Part shown: positions 60,272 to 64,000 of the stretch, piece after piece | Layout of the letters: each line of letters starts with the position of its first letter | How positions within the stretch are numbered: position 1 is the first letter of the stretch | Assembly (NCBI GenBank): GCA_030144725.1 | Contig: JASKMD010000015.1 | Location: 7,889,835-7,953,834, forward strand | Length of the DNA stretch: 64,000 nucleotides | Direction of reading: 5' to 3' | DNA from: Haematococcus lacustris | Lineage: Eukaryota; Chlorophyta; Chlorophyceae; Chlamydomonadales; Haematococcaceae | The notes under the pieces: model-generated | The model's input: only the letters and a program-made list of their open reading frames with translations | What the model was told of the DNA's origin: nothing | The model's database searches: none | Made by a program: the position numbers and the translations under genes

Positions 60272-61228
60272 TCATCGCCTGTTGGGCCTGACCAGCTCCT
60301 CACTGCCAGCGGCCCTCTGGTGCTGATGGTAGCTGTCCGTGTAGGCCTTGAGAGTATCGGCTTGCGTCTGGCAGCACCAGTTGGCTGCAAGCGGGGCAGG
60401 CAGGCAGGCGGCAGGTCCAGCAGGGGCTGCAGGGGCTGGCTGCCTGCAGTGAGCGGTGAGGGACAGGTGAGGCACGCAGCGCATGAATGGGGTGCTCAGC
60501 CAGCACTCCCTCCCGCCCACCCCATGGTGACCCAGGTGCACCGCAGTGCACCAGCAGTGAAGGAGGGTGGGCAGCAATGGGTCAGTCAGACTATCAGAGA
60601 TTTTAGGAGTACTTGACTTAGGCAGTCTTAGTTCGCGCTATACTGTGTTTGTCCGGTCGAGGCCATCCCTTTAACGAGTGTTGCCCTGCCTTTAGCATGC
60701 CCTGAGGCTACTCTCCTCCCTTGATGCACGCCCAATGGTGAGGGTGTAGTCCCTTTTTTTGTCAGCGTGAGCTGAAGGGTTACTGGCCCTAAGCCTAGGA
60801 GGGGTGTGGCTGGGGTGGGCTGACTGGTGCGCCCTTCCTCACCGTACAGGATGTCAGGCAGCACTGCCAGGGCCGAGCCCAGGCTCAGTGGCGCCAGGGA
60901 CTTGGAGCGGTAGGACCAGGGAATGGTCAGCGCCCAGGTTACTGCAGGCAAACAGGCACAGGGGGGCTGAGGGGCGCAGCGCGTGAGGTGCGGTGGACCA
61001 CTGAGCCAAGCTGCGCGCCCTGCAGGCAGGCTGCAGAGCAACTGTAGCCTGAGCCGGTGCATACAATTCTCCTCTACTGCGCGCAGGGCTGCAAGTGGAG
61101 CGAGGGAGGGTTCGCAGCGGACCTCCGAACACGCGGTACTTGTGAGCGGCCAGGCAGTCCTCGAAGGCGAGTAGCAGCTCTGCGCCGCGCTTATCATGCG
61201 GCACGAGGTCTTGAACGGATGGCGCCAT
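60272..61228 (-). CDS. Small unknown protein (105 residues, three exons)
   Basis: Exons 61123-61228, 60843-60941 and 60272-60384 have GT-AG junctions, all phase 1, and join to a single clean frame: MAPSVQDLVPHDKRGAELLL..., then VTWALTIPWSYRSKSLAPLS with a hydrophobic stretch (LGSALAVLPDILYG), then ANWCCQTQADTLKAYTDSYH and a polar end. The ordered composition and three phase-matched junctions make a real gene likely. One or two membrane-spanning segments are possible. I do not recognise the family. Confidence 0.6.
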
Positions 61229-62939
61229 GTCGGTGTTTGCCCCTGGCTGGCGCATGCTGCAGCCATTACAACAAAGATGTCGGGGCAAACCTGAGCTCGC
61301 GCAGAGGCAAAATACAGGGCTGCCCCCCTCTGTTTCAACCTCCAACTTACTTTGGCCATTCACGAGCTAGCAACTACGCCTCACCTGCCACTAGCCTGCT
61401 GCCTTCAAGCCTAGTGTGTCACCACTGGCCTGACCACCCTGAGGGGAGGGGTGCGGCATAGCAGCTGGGCATGCCACGAGTACCCAGCGCCCTGGGTGCA
61501 GTAGCCTCCCCGGCTTGTCAAAGGTGCGTGGCTGGGAGTGAGAGTGACCCTGCTCTTGTCTGTCCTGACCAGCGTAGGTCACACGTCAATCAGGTCTCCC
61601 ATGAGGACCTCCCCCTGTGGGGGGGAGGTCGCTCCCCCTTATAGGGGGACCTTCCAACCGCCCAACCGCATCCCGCCCGCTGTACTGCGCCACCTTCCTG
61701 GGCACCTGTGCGCACCTGTGCGCTCGCACCGCACGCGTGCTAGGACTGATTACACTGCTATTGCTAGGTTGTGCAGCGTGTGACACATTGGGCGTGGATC
61801 ACTGCCAGGCCTGCACTTGCTAAGCATGACCGTGGGTCACCCCGGCCATTGGCCATGCCAATCCGTGACAGGCCTGCGCATCGCACCACGCGCTAATGAA
61901 GGGTAGCTGAAACTATCGCGGTAAGTCACGCGCGCTGAAACTCGCGTTTTGGACTGAAGCCTTGTCCCAGTACACCGCCCGCCACCAGGTCGAAACAAGC
62001 AGCGACCCACCTACAAGAGCAGGGTGGCGAGGCGCTCCGTGGCGTCCGTAGCAAAGTTCGCACCATGGAGGCAGCCTCGCAGTACTGCGGAGTAGGCCAT
62101 CGCAGTGCGCCATGCTACCGAGCCATGTCATTACACCACGAGACTGAGTCACGCCACGCTTAGCTGAAACTGTGCAAGTTGGGCGCATGGCACTGTTAAT
62201 TTTTTGGCCATTGCCTTAACCGGCTTTATCGGCTCAGTTCGTGCTATTCTGGCTTAGTTGGTGCTGCTGGTCTCAATCGAAAGTGCTTGGCCTTACATTT
62301 CATCTGCCTCGTCAACCCCCACTTCAGCCAACTGATCCTCCTCCATCTCTTGCTCCCACCTCAGATGTTCAAGGCCTGGCACGGATTGGCATGGCCAATG
62401 GCCGGGGTGACCCGTGATGCATACATGCAAAGGGGGTATGTAGAAGGTGGCTATCACATTTGCGGCATTGGCGCATCACCGCGTGGTGGTGTTGTCCATA
62501 CAAGGGGCATGTGGCGCACCACACCCTAACATGTGGCTAAGTCTGGTGAGCCTCCACTTCAGGTACCATCCGTGGTCCAGCTAGCTGTGACACATTGGGT
62601 GTGGATCACTGCCAGGCTTGCACTTGCTTTGCATGACCGTGATGCATACATGCAAAGGGGGTTTGTAGCAGGTGGCTACCACATTTGCGGCCTTAGCGCA
62701 TCACCGCGTGGTGGTGTTGTCCATGAAAGGGGCGTAGGAATCGTTTGAGAAGAGGATACACGGCTAATGACCACCACCGTTGTCTTCATTACATCACACC
62801 ATTCACAGCTTACAAATCACGTTGGTTTTTGAATTCACAGCTTACAAATCACGTTGTTTTTATTAATCACGTTGTTGTTCTTGAAAGCTTTTGCTAATAC
62901 AAGACTGAACTGCCACACACCTACATCCTGCTGATGCTG
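61229..62939. other. No gene recognised; dispersed short duplications
   Basis: A G/C hairpin at 61608-61633 (GACCTCCCCCTGTGGGGGGG...). TGTGACACATTGGGYGTGGATCACTGCCAGG occurs at 61779 and 62587. A 100-bp repeat pair is listed separately. Confidence 0.5.
62413..62735. repeat. Direct repeat pair of about 100 bp
   Basis: 62415-62512 and 62638-62731 share GTGATGCATACATGCAAAGG, CACATTTGCGGC and GCATCACCGCGTGGTGGTGT. They are about 90% identical. Confidence 0.85.
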
Positions 62940-63235
62940 TCCATGCACTGCTCATGCACTACAGCCTGCTGCTCTTGCTGCTGCTCATGCACCACAACAC
63001 ACCTACATCCTGCTGCTGCTGCTCATGCACTGCAGCACATGCACTCCAGCCTGCTGCTGCTGCTGCTCATGCACTGAAGCACACCTGAAGCCTGCTGCTA
63101 CCTGCACTGCCACACACCTACAGCCTGCTGCTGCCACACACCTACAGCCTGCTACTGCTGCCCATCCACTGCTGCTGCTGTCCTTGCACTGCTGCTCATA
63201 CACTACAGCCTGCTGCTGCTGCTGCTGCTCATGCA
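62940..63235. repeat. CTGCTGCTG / TCATGCACTACAGC minisatellite
   Basis: Irregular repeats of CTGCTGCTGCTCATGCACTG with ACACACCTACAGCC linkers. Confidence 0.85.
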
Positions 63236-63254
63236 CTGTACTACATTCACTGCA

Positions 63255-63718
63255 GCCTGCAGGGCAGGGCAGGGCAGGGCAGGGCTGGGAGGGGGTGGGG
63301 CAGGGCTGGGAAGGGGGGGGAGGGGCAACGCAAGGCTGGGAGGGGGTTGGGCAGGGCTGGGAGGGGGTTGGGCAGGGCTGGGCAGGGAGGGGACGGGCAA
63401 TGCAAGGCTGGAAGGGGGTGGGGCAGGGCTGAGATGGGGTGGGCAGGGCTGGGAGGGGGTGGGGTAGGGTTATGCAGGGAGGGAAGGGGCAACGCAAGGC
63501 TGGGAGGTGGTGGGGCAGGGCTGGGCTGAGGCGGCGAGGGGCAACGTAAGGATGGGCTGCGGTGGGGCAGGGCTGGGCTGAGGCGGCGAGGGGCAACGTA
63601 AGGATGGGCTGCGGTGGGGCAGGGCTGGGCTGGGGTGGGGCAGGGCTATAAGGGGGTGGGGCAGGGCCGGGCAGGGAGGGGAGGGGCAATGCAAGGCTGG
63701 GAGGGGTGGGGCAGGGCT
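63255..63718. repeat. GGGCAGGGCTGGGAGGGGGT minisatellite
   Basis: About 20 variant units of GGGGCAGGGCTGGGAGGGG, including a 57-bp duplicated block (GGCTGAGGCGGCGAGGGGCA) at 63522-63625. Confidence 0.9.
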
Positions 63719-63720
63719 GG

Positions 63721-63853
63721 GTATCGAACCATGAACATTAGCACATGTTGGAGGGCAGCGTCTCCTGCCATGGAGACACCTCCACCAAACAAGGAGAAGT
63801 AGTGCCGCATGAGACCGATGTCATACCAAGTATGAATCTGGATTTGACTGCTA
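63721..63853 (-). CDS. Possible internal exon of an unrecognised gene
   Basis: On the minus strand, after an acceptor-like CTTTTGTTGGCCTAG, the frame reads IHTWYDIGLMRHYFSLFGGG and VSMAGDAALQHVLMFMV before running into the minisatellite. The composition is protein-like. Nothing else of the gene can be placed. Confidence 0.25.
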
Positions 63854-64000
63854 GGCCAACAAAAGAAGTGCACACTCCTTGCAGCCAGTGCACTGCCAAA
63901 CAGTTAGCGAAAAGCAATGATGAAGATCGATGTACTCCACCTCCTCATGTCTCTCCACTTGCTGCAATGGTGATAGTCCAACTGAGCTTGCTGCATGCTG
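63854..64000. other. No gene recognised at the right edge
   Basis: Sequence of mixed composition with no supported feature. Confidence 0.4.

Noticed and set aside
61606..61652. GACCTCCCCC/GGGGGGAGGTC hairpin as a terminator or regulatory RNA
   Set aside because: Such G/C palindromes are common in this sequence; no gene ends next to it in the right orientation.

Overview
The window looks like nuclear DNA of a chlorophycean (Volvocales-type) green alga. Reasons: very GC-rich sequence with many CAG/CTG and G-rich microsatellites; short GT-AG (and one GC-AG) introns in every host gene; a helical-repeat organelle RNA-binding-type protein of the kind expanded in these algae; plant-type ABA4; and interstitial TTAGGG telomere-type tracts, which as I recall occur in some Chlamydomonadales clades including that of Haematococcus. 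The exact species is not proven. Two 500-N assembly gaps (27631-28130, 48654-49153) each cut a gene.

Left third (1-35 kb): mostly mobile DNA around a few genes. A Ty3/gypsy chromovirus end (1-1803) has inserted into a Fanzor/TnpB-like nuclease gene (1804-3816, minus). Next to it are a three-exon ABA4 neoxanthin-synthase-like gene (3912-5277), an unrecognised coiled-coil gene (6786-7421), a large helical-repeat protein (8656-10644) and a complete TA-flanked pogo-type DNA transposon with an internally deleted transposase (10680-12571). From 13.8 to 31.1 kb lies a nest of retroelements (two different LINEs, a second 5'-truncated LINE copy with a 14-bp target duplication, a gypsy-type gag) repeatedly hit by DNA elements. 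Four of these begin CACTC, end GAGTG or GTGTG, are flanked by 2-bp duplications, and restore the interrupted sequence exactly when removed. The two larger ones carry long subterminal arrays of an ACAGGGTYCTG motif. The 3' end of a proteasome beta-5 gene lies at 28451-29046.

Right half (36-64 kb): host genes, mainly on the minus strand. These are a ten-exon DYRK-family kinase with a polyglutamine tail (36122-43627), a 100-residue small membrane/coiled-coil protein (46778-47948), UTP18 of the small-subunit processome (49292-52587, C-terminus in the gap), a Q-rich unknown (54674-57692), a 121-residue and a 105-residue unknown, and a second Fanzor-like C-terminal remnant (59164-59466).

The most striking item is at 53959-54037: a circularly permuted tRNA-Pro(UGG) gene. 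Its 3' half precedes its 5' half, the outer flanks form a bulge-helix-bulge splice motif, the upstream is TATA-rich and a T4 tract follows. The second notable item is the family of CACTC-ended 2-bp-TSD elements. The host genes are unrelated housekeeping or regulatory functions and do not form a pathway together.
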